The notes: a model not told the origin generated them from the letters alone. 64,000 bases of DNA from Hyperoodon ampullatus (GCA_949752795.1 OX457072.1:2356001-2420000); one strand, 5' to 3'; positions 48,669-60,223 are shown, numbered from the stretch's first letter. Translations and numbers: made by a program.

Positions 48669-49629
48669 CTAAAGAAAAGACTGGGCAAAAATACTTTATC
48701 CACAATGTCTAAGGCAGAAACATGGCACTGATTTTTATAAGAAAACTGTTCAAAAATAAAAACCTCATACTCCAGTAGGCCTTTTAAAAGACGAACAACA
48801 AAATATATACAAAGGTCCAGATAAAACAGAATTCAAAATGTTGGTCGTCCCCAAATTTCTATGCACGTACAATCTATCCAAGATACCAAACGTTTTACAA
48901 CGATTGCTGAACATTTTTTAATAATTACTTTATCTGCTAAGATTATAGTAAGATTATCTGGATAATGCTTTGCTATATTAACTAGTTTTTTTTTTCTCCT
49001 TGTATTTCATTATATTCAGTATATGCTCTTTGTCTTAGAGACAACGGGTAGCAGGATAGGAGAGTAGCTTACGAGTCTTTCTAACTTTGTTTTTTTATTA
49101 AACGAACAAAAAAGCAAATAAAAATACAATTTAAAAGCTTAGTCATGGAAGGGATTTTTAGACACAGATAAATATCTCCAAAAAACTCTTAATAGAATTT
49201 CCCCAGAAGAGGTATAGCAAGAAAGGAAGAACACAGAAAACAGTCTCACTCAGTATCAGAGAAGTCCTGCCCTTGCTGGTCGGAAAGCATCTTGGAAGCT
49301 CTCCAGAGACAAAAATAAGGTTTAATTCTGACAAGAAAAAAAAAACACAACTTACTGTTAAGCCTGAGTCTTTCCATTATCTCTTAGTAATGACCGTATG
49401 AATAAAACAGACTTCGAGAATGGAACGTTTTGTCCACGATACTCAAACTGCACTAGGATGCCACACACTGATCTGTGACTCTGGTCACCTAAGTCAAATG
49501 GTGTTTACTTCTTTCTCAAGGAATAATAAGCCCTCAGGGTGGGTGCTCACAAGGTCGAAACAATGGATTATTACTGGTACCTGCGCCACCCCTGCATGGA
49601 CGGCATCTCAGCAGTGAAGCCTTCAGAGC
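48669..49629. other. single-copy AT-rich DNA
   Basis: No gene or repeat recognised, apart from short T and A runs (48987-48997, 49335-49345). Confidence 0.5.
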
Positions 49630-49830
49630 ATCTCTGCAGAATGTCCCCCCCATCCGAGGCCCCTGCTGGTTTCATCACAGCATCCATCACTGCCTGATAC
49701 TTCTTGCCCACCTGGCCTCCTCTCCCACCACAATATAAGCTCCAGAAGATCAGAGATGCCGTCCCCGTGCTGAACACCCAGAAGGTGACACCAAACATCT
49801 GCCGAATAAATGCAGTTCTCCGACAGATGC
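49630..49830 (+). repeat. L2 LINE 3' end
   Basis: Plus-strand L2: CACTGCCTGATACTTCTTGC, then ACAATATAAGCTCCAGAAGA, CCCCGTGCTGAACACCCAGA and CCGAATAAATGCAG match the L2 terminal order. Overlapping frames on both strands here are by-products. Confidence 0.6.
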
Positions 49831-52476
49831 CGTTTCCCCGGGAGGCAGGCCACACGTGCTGTCTCGTCGCTCTGAACCCAGGGTGGCTGGGCAAGACCTG
49901 GTACCTCTCACGTGCTCAGTGAGTTTGCGGAGATCTGAATCATTGTTGTTAATGAGTGTTGTTTCTGTTGTCCGCTTTGGAAAAGCAGAATCAATCTATG
50001 ACCACATTTGGCTTAACCGCTTATCAAAAAACTTTTAGATTGTTGGAAATTGTTAACTTGAAAACTAAAGCGATCTTGAGTGCATCCCTTTTGCGGTATC
50101 ATTGTAACAATACAAGCCATGACTACTTCATGTTAATTATACTCCCAGATGAGTTCATCCACATTAAAAAGGCACAACTGCTCCTTTCTGTTCAAAATAT
50201 ATTCATATGTTTTGATGTTTTGGTTTACAAATAGCCCTTGTTATACTGCATCTCCTTTCTCACTTTTCAGTTTCATTAATAGGTATATTCTCCATTCTTT
50301 CACATAATATTCATACTGAGTATGCACAGAAACTCGACTAGTATTTACTGAAAATCACTAAAATAGGTGTTATTAACTTCTGTCAGAAAAATATTTTACT
50401 TGCAAAATTTAGAAATCACTGGTGCCACTTCCAGCCCTCCATGCATTAATGCTGAAAAAAAAAACCATTTATTTTTGAACAGTGCTTAAGAACTACGTAT
50501 TTATATGCTTTCATAAAGCAGTGTCACTTCACTTATGGGCAGAAATGCACCGAGGTAAGAGGTGCCCGTGTTTGGGGAAGCCAGATGTTTCTACATCAGA
50601 TGACAGCACTAAGGCAGAGAGACTGTGACATTGTGACTGTGTGTGTGTGTTTCAGAGGAAGAAATGTTTGATTAAATGTATTCCTCGTGCATGAAGTATC
50701 TGCTCGGAGACGTGATGGCAGAAGATACTCACCTAATGCCTTAAACAGCCTCAGGTGTGTGTCTTCTCACTCTGGACTATAACATGATATCATGAATAAA
50801 ATGAATAAACTCCGACACAGCGTCCTGTGGGGAACTGTGTTGGCTCGGCACCCCTGCAGCCATCACTAGAAATAAGGAGGAAGACATTTAACTCCAGTGT
50901 GTGTCTATTGAGTTTATTGTTTTTACTTTTATTCAGATTTACAATTGAATGTTTTCAAATGATGGGTCTCATCGACAACACCTCATTCTGCAGGCGAATC
51001 AACACAAAGCCTTGGCTTTGTAATTCCGAGACACTAATGCTCAGAAATTAGCTTGTCATTCAGCTCTGTCTCCTCCCAGTAAATAAAGCAGGAAAATCTC
51101 AGATATGGGATCTGTGTTTAATGAAGTTATTCTGGCCCCTTTCCTATGAACAAATAGGCACATGGAACTCGTCAACTTGAATATCCTCCTACGACGGCCT
51201 CAACAATGTCTGTAGAAACTGGATGATCAGAAAAAAATGTGGTTTTGCTACACGTGCGAAGTAGTAGCAGCCTCAATTCTGCAACATTATGTATGAAGTG
51301 TTTTAGTTCTTCATCTTATTTTCCCGATTCTTTCAAGGTACTAAAAAGGTAACGCAGGATAGTGGAAGAGATAAAGGGTCAGAGGCAGGCTTAACTCTGT
51401 TCTGCAGGCTCTGCTGGGTAGTACAGAGAAGCTCCCTGACTGCTGCTCGGACCAGAGCTGGCTGTGTAGACCATCTCAAGGGAAAGTAGCAAAGCAAGGG
51501 CACATGGCATACACTGTTGTGTGATACACGCACACAACATACACCGTTGTGGCCAGTAACTTATAGAGCACGTATAGTTTTGCACCTGCCCAGTGATAAC
51601 ACACCTTTCTTCACTCCACGTTCAAAGACAAAGACAGGTGCTTTTGGCCTCGTGTTTCCATACATTAGGTCAGCAGCCAGGGCTACATTTGTCATAGCAG
51701 TTTGGTTCTCTTTTCCCGCATGCAGAATATGATTTTTGCTGAATTCTTTACATGGAAAAAATTGGGTTTTTTTCCATATTTTGTGACGTTGCTTCCTTTA
51801 TTTTACTTTGTCTATGAAATATGACTAAATTAGTTAGAGACTCAGTTTCCTCACTGATAAGTGTGGATAATACCTTCCTCAGTATGTACAAATAAGAAAT
51901 TATTTTAAAATTATAAAGTACTGCCCAAATGTGAGTAATCTTTCGAGTGGAACTCCAAAGCCGTATCAATCATTTCCTGTCCCGGAATGGAATCTGTAGC
52001 TTTATTTCAAAGTAGAAAGGGACTGTTTCCTTTAAGTTCAGATTCAAGTGACACTGCAGCTGACCTGGGGTTTGGACCGTGGTCCAGAGCCTAGTGTTCC
52101 GTGCACATTTGCACATGGCCACAGGTGTGTGACTTTGACCATCCAGGTGATCTGTCCAGATGAACTTGGGTGCAATGTCAGCAGGGGCTCCAGCCCTGTT
52201 ACAGCTCCCCTGGGGCCTCACACTGGCACGAGGGAAGACCTTTTCACGTGTCATAAGCGTGACGCTCGTCTAAATTTGGTATCTAGAAGGGAGGAAGCAT
52301 CACCGGCTCCAGATGAAGCCAGCCTGAGATCCGTCATTTGCTTCTGTCCCTGAACCAGAAAGGAACTGCAAGATGGACTGGCTGGACTCCCTGAAACAAG
52401 CGATGCTTGGGCGACTTCATGCATAGTAACTGCCTTTGCTGTAAATGGGGCATCATTCAGCAGCCATGGCTCGGGG
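49831..52476. other. single-copy noncoding DNA
   Basis: About 2.6 kb in which I recognise no interspersed repeat or gene. Short features include a GT run (50638-50651). Frames are under 102 codons and lack domains. Confidence 0.45.
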
Positions 52477-52538
52477 GCGACCCTCCACTGCTGCCAGCCT
52501 GCATGCGGGCAGCGACCCTCCACTGCTGCCAGCCTGCA
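52477..52538. repeat. 27-bp direct repeat, 35-bp period
   Basis: GCGACCCTCCACTGCTGCCA plus seven more bases occurs at 52477-52503 and again at 52512-52538, identical. The spacer is 8 bp (TGCGGGCA). It is a small minisatellite-like duplication in GC-rich DNA. Confidence 0.85.
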
Positions 52539-52740
52539 CACGGGGACTGAAGCCCACCCACGAGCCGGCAGGCAAGCAGAGCCCCGCTGGTCAAGGACAC
52601 TCTCTTCTGAGAGGATTCCTGGGAGAACTCAAGGAGTCTGGTAGGCAGGGATCTGGCAGGGGACGCTTCTGAGCAATATTATTAGGGAATGTGAAGTCTT
52701 AGCTATTGTAGGCCTACCCCCTGCTCCTACAGGAATAAAT
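52539..52740. other. GC-rich noncoding DNA
   Basis: Nothing recognisable. It joins the small duplication and the L1 on the right. Confidence 0.5.
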
Positions 52741-53412
52741 AAAAAAACTAAATATAGAGCTACCTTATGATCCAGCAACACTACTCCTGGGCATATATCT
52801 GGAGAAAATCATAATTCGAAGAGATACATGAACCCCAATGTTCACTGCAGCACTGTTTACAATAGCCAAGACATGGAAGCAACCTCAGCATCCATCAACA
52901 GAGGAATGGATAAAGAAGATGTGCTATACACAGTGGAATATTACTCAGCCATAAAAAAATGAAATAATGCCATTTGCAGCAACCTGGATGGACCTAGAGA
53001 TGATCATACTAAGTGAAGTAGGTCAGACAGAGAAAGACAAATACCATATGATATCACTTATATGTGGAAGCTAATAAAAAATGATAGAAATGAACTTATT
53101 TACAAAACAGAAACAGACTCACAGATCTTGAATTCAAACCTATGGTTACCAAAGGGGAAACATGGGGGAAAGTGATAAATTAGGAGATTGGGATTAACAT
53201 ACACACACTACTATACACAGAATGGATAATCAACAAGGACTTACTGTACAGCACAGGGAACTCTACTCAGTACTCTGTAATAACCTAAATGGGAAAAGAA
53301 TCTGAAAAAGAATAGATCCATGTACATGTATAACTGAATCACTTTGCTGTACTCCTGAAACTAATGCAACATTGTACATCAACTGGACTCCAATAAATTT
53401 TTTTTTAATAAA
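52741..53412 (+). repeat. relatively young L1: ORF2 C-terminus and 3' UTR
   Basis: A plus-strand, 5'-truncated L1. It starts within ORF2 (CTACCTTATGATCCAGCAAC, GCAGCACTGTTTACAATAGC, CCATCAACAGAGGAATGGAT, GGAATATTACTCAGCCATAA), reaches the ORF2 end near 53075, and continues through a 3' UTR with ACAGCACAGGGAACTCTACT, GTATAACTGAATCACTTTGC and CAACTGGACTCCAATAAATT. The frame is broken early (an in-frame stop near 52829), so it is dead on arrival or soon after. Less diverged than the L1s at 3.6, 21 and 43 kb. Confidence 0.85.
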
Positions 53413-53532
53413 GAGTAAATTAGGCGCCATCCTCATCAAGCCCAAGGACAGGTGGTGCCTTTCAACGTCATCCTCAGAGATAAAACTAGGAGAAGGTTCC
53501 CTCGGCCTCTACCCTCCTGTGCACCGGGTCAG
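53413..53532. other. single-copy DNA
   Basis: Short single-copy stretch between the L1 and the tandem duplication. A 150-codon frame (53372-53824) begins in the L1 tail and crosses it. Confidence 0.5.
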
Positions 53533-53622
53533 TGGCCCAGGAAAGACCGTGTCAACGCCCGGCCCTCCCACCCGCCGTGGCCCAGGAAAGACCGTGTCAA
53601 CGCCCGGCCCTCCCACCCGCCG
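53533..53622. repeat. perfect 45-bp tandem duplication, GC-rich
   Basis: The unit starting TGGCCCAGGAAAGACCGTGT and ending CCCACCCGCCG occupies 53533-53577 and is repeated identically at 53578-53622. The unit is CpG-containing. Its length is a multiple of three, so frames crossing it stay open (peptide unit GPGKTVSTPGPPTRR twice). Confidence 0.92.
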
Positions 53623-55304
53623 TATCCGGCACGTGCTTCTCGATGCGGCAGAGCCCCGACGAGTAGACCCCATCCCTGGACTCAAAGCTCCTGAGCAGCG
53701 AGAAGGGAAGGGCCCAGACGAGCACCCACCCCACCGTTCCCTCCGGCGGATTAGCAACTTGCTGCGGTCTGTGGTCCTCCATTTCTTTTCAAAGATATGC
53801 TTATACTTGTGTTTTGCATCATGAACTTAGCAAGCAAATAAAAGGAGGGAGATAGGAGTCATATTCAGACAAGATCCAGCTCGAAGGAGCCCGCAGACAG
53901 CCCTTCATTTCCTCACCTCTAGCCTGACAAAACACTGACATTCAAATCAAAGGCATGTCCTAATCGTCACGCGTGTAACCACTTTCTTCTGTTTCTCACA
54001 TTTGTATGCTACTCACGAGAAGCAAAAATAGAGTTAGATTGGAAATCAAAGATGGGTTGTACACAGGTAATAGAGTGCTGGAGTGCTTTATTTAAAGATA
54101 GAAGGCTCTCGAACCAGGCTTTATTATTGAACTAAGACTATCTATCCTTTTTGACACTTTTTAAATTAAGTTCTTCCTCTAATTTATGTTTTTGTCAGCT
54201 TTCTTCCCTTACCTGGTTTTAAACTGGCTTTTTTCCCCTCTCTCTCGAACTAATAAACTACTCCAGGGCAGAGAAAAAAAATGTTAATGACCCTAGAAAT
54301 TCAGATTAAGAAGATGGGTCATTTGTACACAGTCACAGAATTATGAAGCCTTCTGAAATATCGGTGAGGAAATTTTGCCTGATGCAAAATTTCATTTTCT
54401 CACTCTCTGACATCTCGCTGAATGCCCCCTTTTTCAAACGGGATGGCTATGGTGCTTTTTTGGTAAGGTCAAACCCTGAGAAGGAGAGGGGTTTGGGGGA
54501 TCATTTTGAGGCTCAAGCAAAAAAGCTTTTTCTCTTCTTCTGAATTAAAGGAGACAAGCTCCTGTTGGTGTGTTAACACAGCAAACAGGAAATCGGTTGC
54601 AGAAGCTGGACTTGCACCCCCGTCCTGCCAGCCTCCTGCCTGGATATCATCCCTATTACTGGCAAGCCCGCCTGCCCCCCAGTACGTTCTGCACCTGACT
54701 TTGTGGAGCTGTGGGGAGGCTGGGACAAACAGAACAGGGGAGCAGCTGCACGGCCATGCGTGCGGCAGCCAGATAACCTCCTCTGACGTCTTGCTGGAAA
54801 AAGTCGGGGACAATGTAATTTCCCCAACTTGACACAAACCCTGCCTGGGAAATGCAAGCCAGACTTAACATGTAAATTCTTCTGTTGCTTGGCACCTTTT
54901 TTGATGTAACAGAGTCCATACGGATAGAAAAAAATTAGTGCAATGCTAGGGGAAAGTAGAAATTTTAATTACTTAGATTTGATAAAGAATCCCTAATCAA
55001 AAATTATTTTTGAAATAACAATGACTGGTTTGTAACATATTCCCCGCTTCTCCCCCCCCCCAAAAAAAAACCCTATTTGATTTCTCAACAGAATTTGCCA
55101 TTGAAGTCTGGTTGATTTCCACAAATGGCCTGTTTCTGCTTTTCCCACATTATGCAAGCTGTTTCCTCTGCTGGGAATGTGTGCACTCCTTCTCTCAGCC
55201 TACCTGGATTCTACCACCCATCCAAGTGGAGACCTAAGGCATCTGGGGGAACTTCAGATACCACCTGTTTCTCACCACCTAACACTCCAGTCATCGGGGG
55301 GCAA
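53623..55304. other. single-copy noncoding DNA
   Basis: No repeat recognised except a C-run joined to an A-run (55053-55071). Overlapping frames on both strands at 54.47-54.92 kb have no domain. A 25-bp palindrome at 54369-54393 is listed separately. Confidence 0.45.
54369..54393. promoter_or_regulatory. perfect inverted repeat with C/EBP-ATF-like core
   Basis: GAAATTTTGC and GCAAAATTTC are perfect inverted repeats separated by CTGAT. The right half reads TGATGCAAA, which resembles the composite C/EBP-ATF response element (core TGATGCAAT). Whether it binds anything is unknown. Confidence 0.3.
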
Positions 55305-55510
55305 GTAGCACAGTGAACACAGAGCGTGCAGCAGGGCCAGCCAGCTCTCAGCTGCCCTGAGTTCCGACCCTGCCAGGCTGTGTGACCTCTCCAAGCCTCA
55401 GCTTCCCCACCTCTAGAATGGGGCAGTAATCACTCCTGCCTTACCAAGTGGTCCTGTGAATTAGAATAAAGCCTGGCCCGTAGGAGGTGCTGTTATAGCA
55501 TGTGCTAAAT
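55305..55510 (+). repeat. MIR SINE
   Basis: A well-preserved plus-strand MIR: GCACAGTGAACACAGAGCGT, GAGTTCCGACCCTGCCAGG, CTGTGTGACCTCTCCAAGCC, TCAGCTTCCCCACCTCTAGA, ATGGGGCAGTAATCACTCC and a diverged 3' end. It is the clearest MIR in the window. Confidence 0.78.
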
Positions 55511-55734
55511 ACACTAAGTTCAATCCACATGATCCACTTTGAAAGAATTAAATCAGACATTTACTGAATAACCATGAGAAATCACAGTGTAAGTGCCACA
55601 GATAAATACCCCTTTCTTAAAAGACTGCTGTCTAGTACAGGATCTAAGACAAGTGTGCAAAGAAGTAATAAATAAAATAGAATGAACAGTAACATTTTTC
55701 CAAGAATGAATTCCAAAAGAAAATATCAGTAAGG

Positions 55735-56130
55735 TATAATTGAAATGTAAGGAAAGATGAAGCTGCAAGTAGCTGAGGAAAGGCTAAAAGCTAAATGTAG
55801 AATGGCATTTAACATGATTTCTTTGAGAATTACTAAAATTTTAATAGTAAGATAATAACGCATGAGTCAGAGAGACAAATAGAACAGAACTGATAGCCCA
55901 TGACGAGATCTCAATTCCTATAAGAATCTGTGTATAATTGAAATGTAAGGAAAGATGAAGCTGCAAGTAGCTGAGGAAAGGCTAAAAGCTAAATGTAGAA
56001 TGGCATTTAACATAATTTCTTTGAGAATTACTAAAATTTTGATAGTAAGATAATAATGCATGAGTCAGAGAGACAAATAGAACAGAACTGCCAGCCCATG
56101 GCGAGACCTCCATTCCTATAAGAATCTGTG
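55735..56130. repeat. 198-bp tandem duplication, two copies
   Basis: The sequence at 55735-55932 is repeated at 55933-56130 with 8 substitutions and no indels that I can see (about 4 percent). Both copies start TATAATTGAAATGTAAGGAA and end AAGAATCTGTG. The unit matches no repeat I know. See findings. Confidence 0.92.
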
Positions 56131-56284
56131 TACAATAAGGATCATCACCTTGACTCCACAGATACCCCCTCACACCTGCAAGAAAACGGTGCCGCCAGAG
56201 CATACCTGGCGCCCAGGCTGCAGGCCTGGGGGTGTAGGGCCAGCTGGCCTGGGCACAGACCGGGGTCTCCCAGTTCTCAGCTCT

Positions 56285-56445
56285 ATCTTCGTAGACTAGA
56301 TACTTAAGGCTACTCAGCTCTCTTCTTCATCTCTCAACTAGGATGTTCATAACAGTACCCTCTCACTGCATTGTTGCAAGGATTAAATTAAGCTGTGAAT
56401 GTAACACAGTTAGCACTTGCTCAAAAAGCACATGATAAATGGCAA
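56285..56445 (+). repeat. MIR SINE, 3' half
   Basis: Plus-strand MIR: TCTTCTTCATCTCTCAACTA, TTGTTGCAAGGATTAAATTA and CAGTTAGCACTTGCTCAAAA. The 5' part is lost or diverged. Confidence 0.6.
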
Positions 56446-56559
56446 ATTACATTTTTGTTTTATTACAGTTATTTTTAAAAAAGTTAATGTTCAGTGTTAT
56501 TTCCCACCTGTAAACATAAAATGAATTGCAAAGTAAAAAATTTAATGCAGAATTTAAAA

Positions 56560-56880
56560 TCTGTCTAAAAAATATGCTTGTTCTAGGAGGGCTCAGAGTC
56601 TAAGAATAAAATCAGCAGAAGAAATTATAAACAACAACAAAAAATGGATCTGACTTCATAAGATTTAAAAAGTTAAAGGGAGTGCATCAAAAATATCATA
56701 CATTATAAAAGCTACCGGCAAAGTGGAAAGTATTTGTAGCATACTTGTAATATATAAACAGCACATAAATTTTAAAAAATACATTCTAAACATGACAGTA
56801 AAATGGCAAAGGATAGAAAATAAAAAGTCACGTATCAAGGAAGCCACTTTTTCTAAAACACCTGCTGTATATGCCCAGGA
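56560..56880 (+). repeat. probable old L1 ORF2 fragment
   Basis: Weak but ordered similarity to L1 ORF2 on the plus strand: GTGGAAAGTATTTGTAGCAT and AAAATGGCAAAGGATAGAAA. Heavily decayed, so the call is tentative. Confidence 0.4.
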
Positions 56881-57859
56881 AAGGGTATGATCATTACAAA
56901 CCACGAGTGAACCATCTCTCCCTGAGTTAATGAGAGCTGCATGCAGAAGTCATCGAAAACCGGGGTTTCTCTTCTGAAAGTCATCGGCAACTGTATACAT
57001 TTTTTTTCAGCTGCTTTTCCCAAAGGACGATGGTGATTCCTTCTATAACCTCATTCTTGTGCCCTCTGGACCCAGCTGCCCGCTTCTAAATTGACACCAA
57101 CAGGAGGAGGTGTAGCCCCCCACTCGTGGCTGCCCACTGGGGGGCACCAGAACCCTCTCCGCCCTGCCTGCAGGCAGAGGAAGGTCCCACGAGGAATTCG
57201 GGGCCTGGAAACGGTACCTTTCAGCTCTGCACGTATTTCACTGGTCAGAACACAGTCACTGGCCCAAAATTAATGCCCCAAAGCCTGGGAAAAACAATCT
57301 GTGTGCCCAAGCAGAGGAAATGGGATTGGCGAGCAGGGCGCTGATCTCAGCTACATTATGCTACATTCAGACCATGGAATGTTCCGTAGCAATGGTGGTA
57401 TTTCTGAAGAACATTCGATGTTATGGAAAAAGCCTCATTTTGTAGTAGTGATTCAAAAATGGGTCATATCAGCATGAAACTAATTAAGTAAAAAGCACTA
57501 ATAAACATGACTAAAAGTATTATAATATATTGAAATATTAACAATTGATAAATTATGGATAGCTTCCATTTGCTTTTCTACTTTCTCTCTTTTCTTAACG
57601 GTGTGCAACAAGCATGCATTACATTTACTTAAAAGATTAAAAAAAAGAGTGAGAAATTTTCCTTTTCAGATGGAGATTTGAGCCCCGCTTTCAAATCCTC
57701 TATCCAACTCTGGAAAATAGACATCCATGGAGCCACAGAATGATACGAAATTGTGTCTACACATGTGCCATTTCCTTCAAACGTGTGCTTTTTGCATCTC
57801 AAACTTCCCATGTGAGATGTTGGCTCTACGTCAGGTAGATAATTGATGACTGTCTTGTT
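56881..57859. other. single-copy noncoding DNA
   Basis: No gene or repeat recognised. A GC-richer part at 57.05-57.34 kb gives two overlapping short frames without domains. Confidence 0.45.
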
Positions 57860-58217
57860 TCCTCTCCATCCTGAGACACTGTCTTGCTGGGTCTTTCTCT
57901 CCGCTCACTGAACATACTGTTCTCTCTTCCAGACTCCACTGTCCTGCCAGAAATTCCGCTGTCAGTCCAATATCTATTTCTTTGTAAGTGATCTCTCTTT
58001 TCTAACTGGTCATGCTTTTTGGTGTTCTGAAGTGTTATTACTGGGTGTAGATGTCCTTTATCTGGCTTTGGAATTGGGTTTCCTGGATTTGGGATTTGGC
58101 ATCTTTCATCAGTTCAGTAAAATTCCTAGTCATTGTGTTTTGGAATATTGCCTCATCCTCACACTATTTTCTCCCTCTGGGACACTGATACATAAATACA
58201 CACGTGTGTTTATATAC

Positions 58218-58272
<55 letters not shown>

Positions 58273-58790
58273 TATGTATGTGTATATATACATATATATT
58301 AATAAAGAGATATATAATATATATAATAACTTCTCATTCATTTTGTCTCCTAGCTACCTTGTTATATTTCCCATTTCTTTGTTTCTCTCTGGGCTGCATT
58401 TTGGGTAATGTTTTTAGTTTATCTTCTATTCATGGATTCAATTCTCTCTTTGGTTTTGCCTAATTTGCTCTTTACCTATAATGTTGAAAAGTTTTAATCA
58501 TATTTTTCATTTTTAGTATTTTCATTTTGTTCTTTTTCAAGTCTTTGATGTCAGTTTTAAATACCATGCTTCATTCTCATATTTTCAAGCCTCTCTATTC
58601 TATATTAAAACATATTAAACCTACTTAGTTTACATTTTAAATCAGATAATTACACTTCCTGATCATGCTCAGGCTGAGGTTTGCTTTGTTACTTCTGTTC
58701 TTTCCTTTGGCAATTTAAAAATGTGAGCCCCTGTGTTTTGTAGAAATTTTTTTTTCAGATTTACCTGAAGTAGTATCTCTTCCAAGCATG
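57860..58790 (-). repeat. possible old L1 5' region
   Basis: Low-complexity T-rich sequence such as CTTTGGAATTGGGTTTCCTG and TCTTTTTCAAGTCTTTGATG resembles the reverse complement of the 5' part of old L1M elements. Alignment by eye is unreliable here. A microsatellite lies inside it. Confidence 0.35.
58216..58272. repeat. (TG)n(TA)n(CA)n self-complementary microsatellite
   Basis: A TG run (to 58230) is followed by a TA run (58231-58250) and a CA run (58251-58272). TG on one side pairs with CA on the other and the TA middle pairs with itself, so the whole tract is one near-perfect inverted repeat. Frames at 58032-58463 cross it and are not genes. Confidence 0.9.
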
Positions 58791-58830
58791 TTTTTATTTG
58801 CTTTTCTGCCAATCACATGCAGGCATTATC

Positions 58831-59065
58831 AACCTGACACCACTTTTTTAAAAAAATACTTATTTATTTATTTATATGGTTGTGCTGGGTCTTAGCTCCT
58901 TTGTTGCGGCTCGGTGGCTTCTTAGTTGTGGCATGTGAACTCTTAGTTGTGGCATGCATGTGGGATTTAGTTCCCTGACTAGGGATCGAGCCCGGGGCCC
59001 CTGCATTAGGAGCGCGGAGTCTTATCCACTGTGTCATCAGGGAAGTCCCAACCTGAGACCACTTT
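58831..59065 (-). repeat. CHR-1-like tRNA-derived SINE
   Basis: Reverse-oriented SINE: a TAAAAAAATACTTATTTATT tail, then GTTGCGGCTCGGTGGCTTCT, two copies of CTTAGTTGTGGCATG, GGATCGAGCCCGGGGCCCCT and an end at TCAGGGAAGTCCC (about 58848-59049). Flanks AACCTGACACCACTTTT (58831-58847) and AACCTGAGACCACTTTA (59050-59066) form a target-site duplication with two differences. Confidence 0.85.
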
Positions 59066-59066
59066 A

Positions 59067-59874
59067 TAGTAAATTCTCAATTTCAGCTTTTCAACACCAG
59101 ACTATGAATTCAGGTGACAAGTGGGAGTGACAGCCCCTCGGGGTTACAAATGCTCATGGGAGTTTACTTTTCTCCCCCAGGGCCCAGCCCAAGTCATGCA
59201 GTTTGAATTCCGTGCTCACCCCTTCCTGAGGTGGAGCCCCGAGGCGCCCGCTCTTTGCTCTGGAGACCGGGGGAGATGCCTTCCCTCCTGTGTCCTTTTA
59301 GGAACCACAGCAGAAGCTCTGGATCCCAAAGAGTTGGCAGATAACCCTCTTAGGCCAAAGTTGCTTTGACAGTTTTTAATCTTTCCTGCGAGGTCTCTGA
59401 TTTTAAATTGTTTTCAGCCTTCTGCTGACTCCTTCTGTTTCTCTAGCTCAGCGACATATTTCAAAACAATTAATCCAGCTTTTTTTTTTTAAAGTGATTT
59501 CCATTGGGAGAGTATGAAAGTTAGTTTGCCCACCAGGCTGCCAAACATAGAAATGCTTTTTTCTATCTGTAATCTCTTACTTATTAAGCATGGAAATGAG
59601 GATATGGTTGTTTGTTATACTATTATACAGATTGCTGTATACTTAAACCTTCATGAAAAACAGTAAAAAACAAAACAAAACTAAAAGCCTAAGCATTAAA
59701 CTCAAGGAGACAGAAAAAATAAATATTAAAATAAAAAAGTAGATGGCAGGGATGACTAAATTCTTAAAATCCTAAGTAATTTAGAGAACAAAGAATTATA
59801 TATAGATATGATAAAGAAATTTAAGTGTTTTTTGGGGTTTGTTTCATGTTTTGCCCAAATCTGTAAACTAGACT
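59067..59874. other. single-copy noncoding DNA
   Basis: No repeat or gene recognised. The frame at 59121-59369 (82 codons) lies in a GC-richer patch and has no domain. Confidence 0.45.
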
Positions 59875-60198
59875 AAGGGTTGGGAAACTATGGCTTACAG
59901 GCCAAATCCTGCCTGCCACCTGTTTCTGTATGACACTCGAGTTCAAATGATTTTAGATTTTTAAATAGTTGGGGGAAAATGAAGAATAATATTTTGTGAC
60001 ACATGAAAAGTAAATGAAATTCAAATTTCAGTGTCCATAATAAAGTTCTATTGGAACCCAGTCACACTCATTTATTTATGTCTCTGGCTACTTTCATGCT
60101 ACAAGGGCAGAGCTGAATAGTTGTGATTGAGGCCGTATGGCTCACCCAGCCTATATATTTACTCCTTGGCCCTTTACAGAGAAATCTGCTGAGCCCGA
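59875..60198. mobile_element. nonautonomous hAT-type DNA transposon
   Basis: One end reads AAGGGTTGGGAAACTATGG and the other TCTGCTGAGCCCG, a pair of inverted ends typical of a Charlie or Arthur-group hAT element. Interior blocks CAGGCCAAATCCTGCCTGCC, AAGTTCTATTGGAACCCAGT and TATTTACTCCTTGGCCCTTT match the family layout. No transposase is encoded. It is ancient. Confidence 0.72.
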
Positions 60199-60223
60199 AA
60201 TAAACAAACCATTGACAGAACTG

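Noticed and set aside
58032..58463. 143-codon frame
   Set aside because: It crosses the TG/TA/CA microsatellite and has a compositionally biased, hydrophobic translation with no domain.
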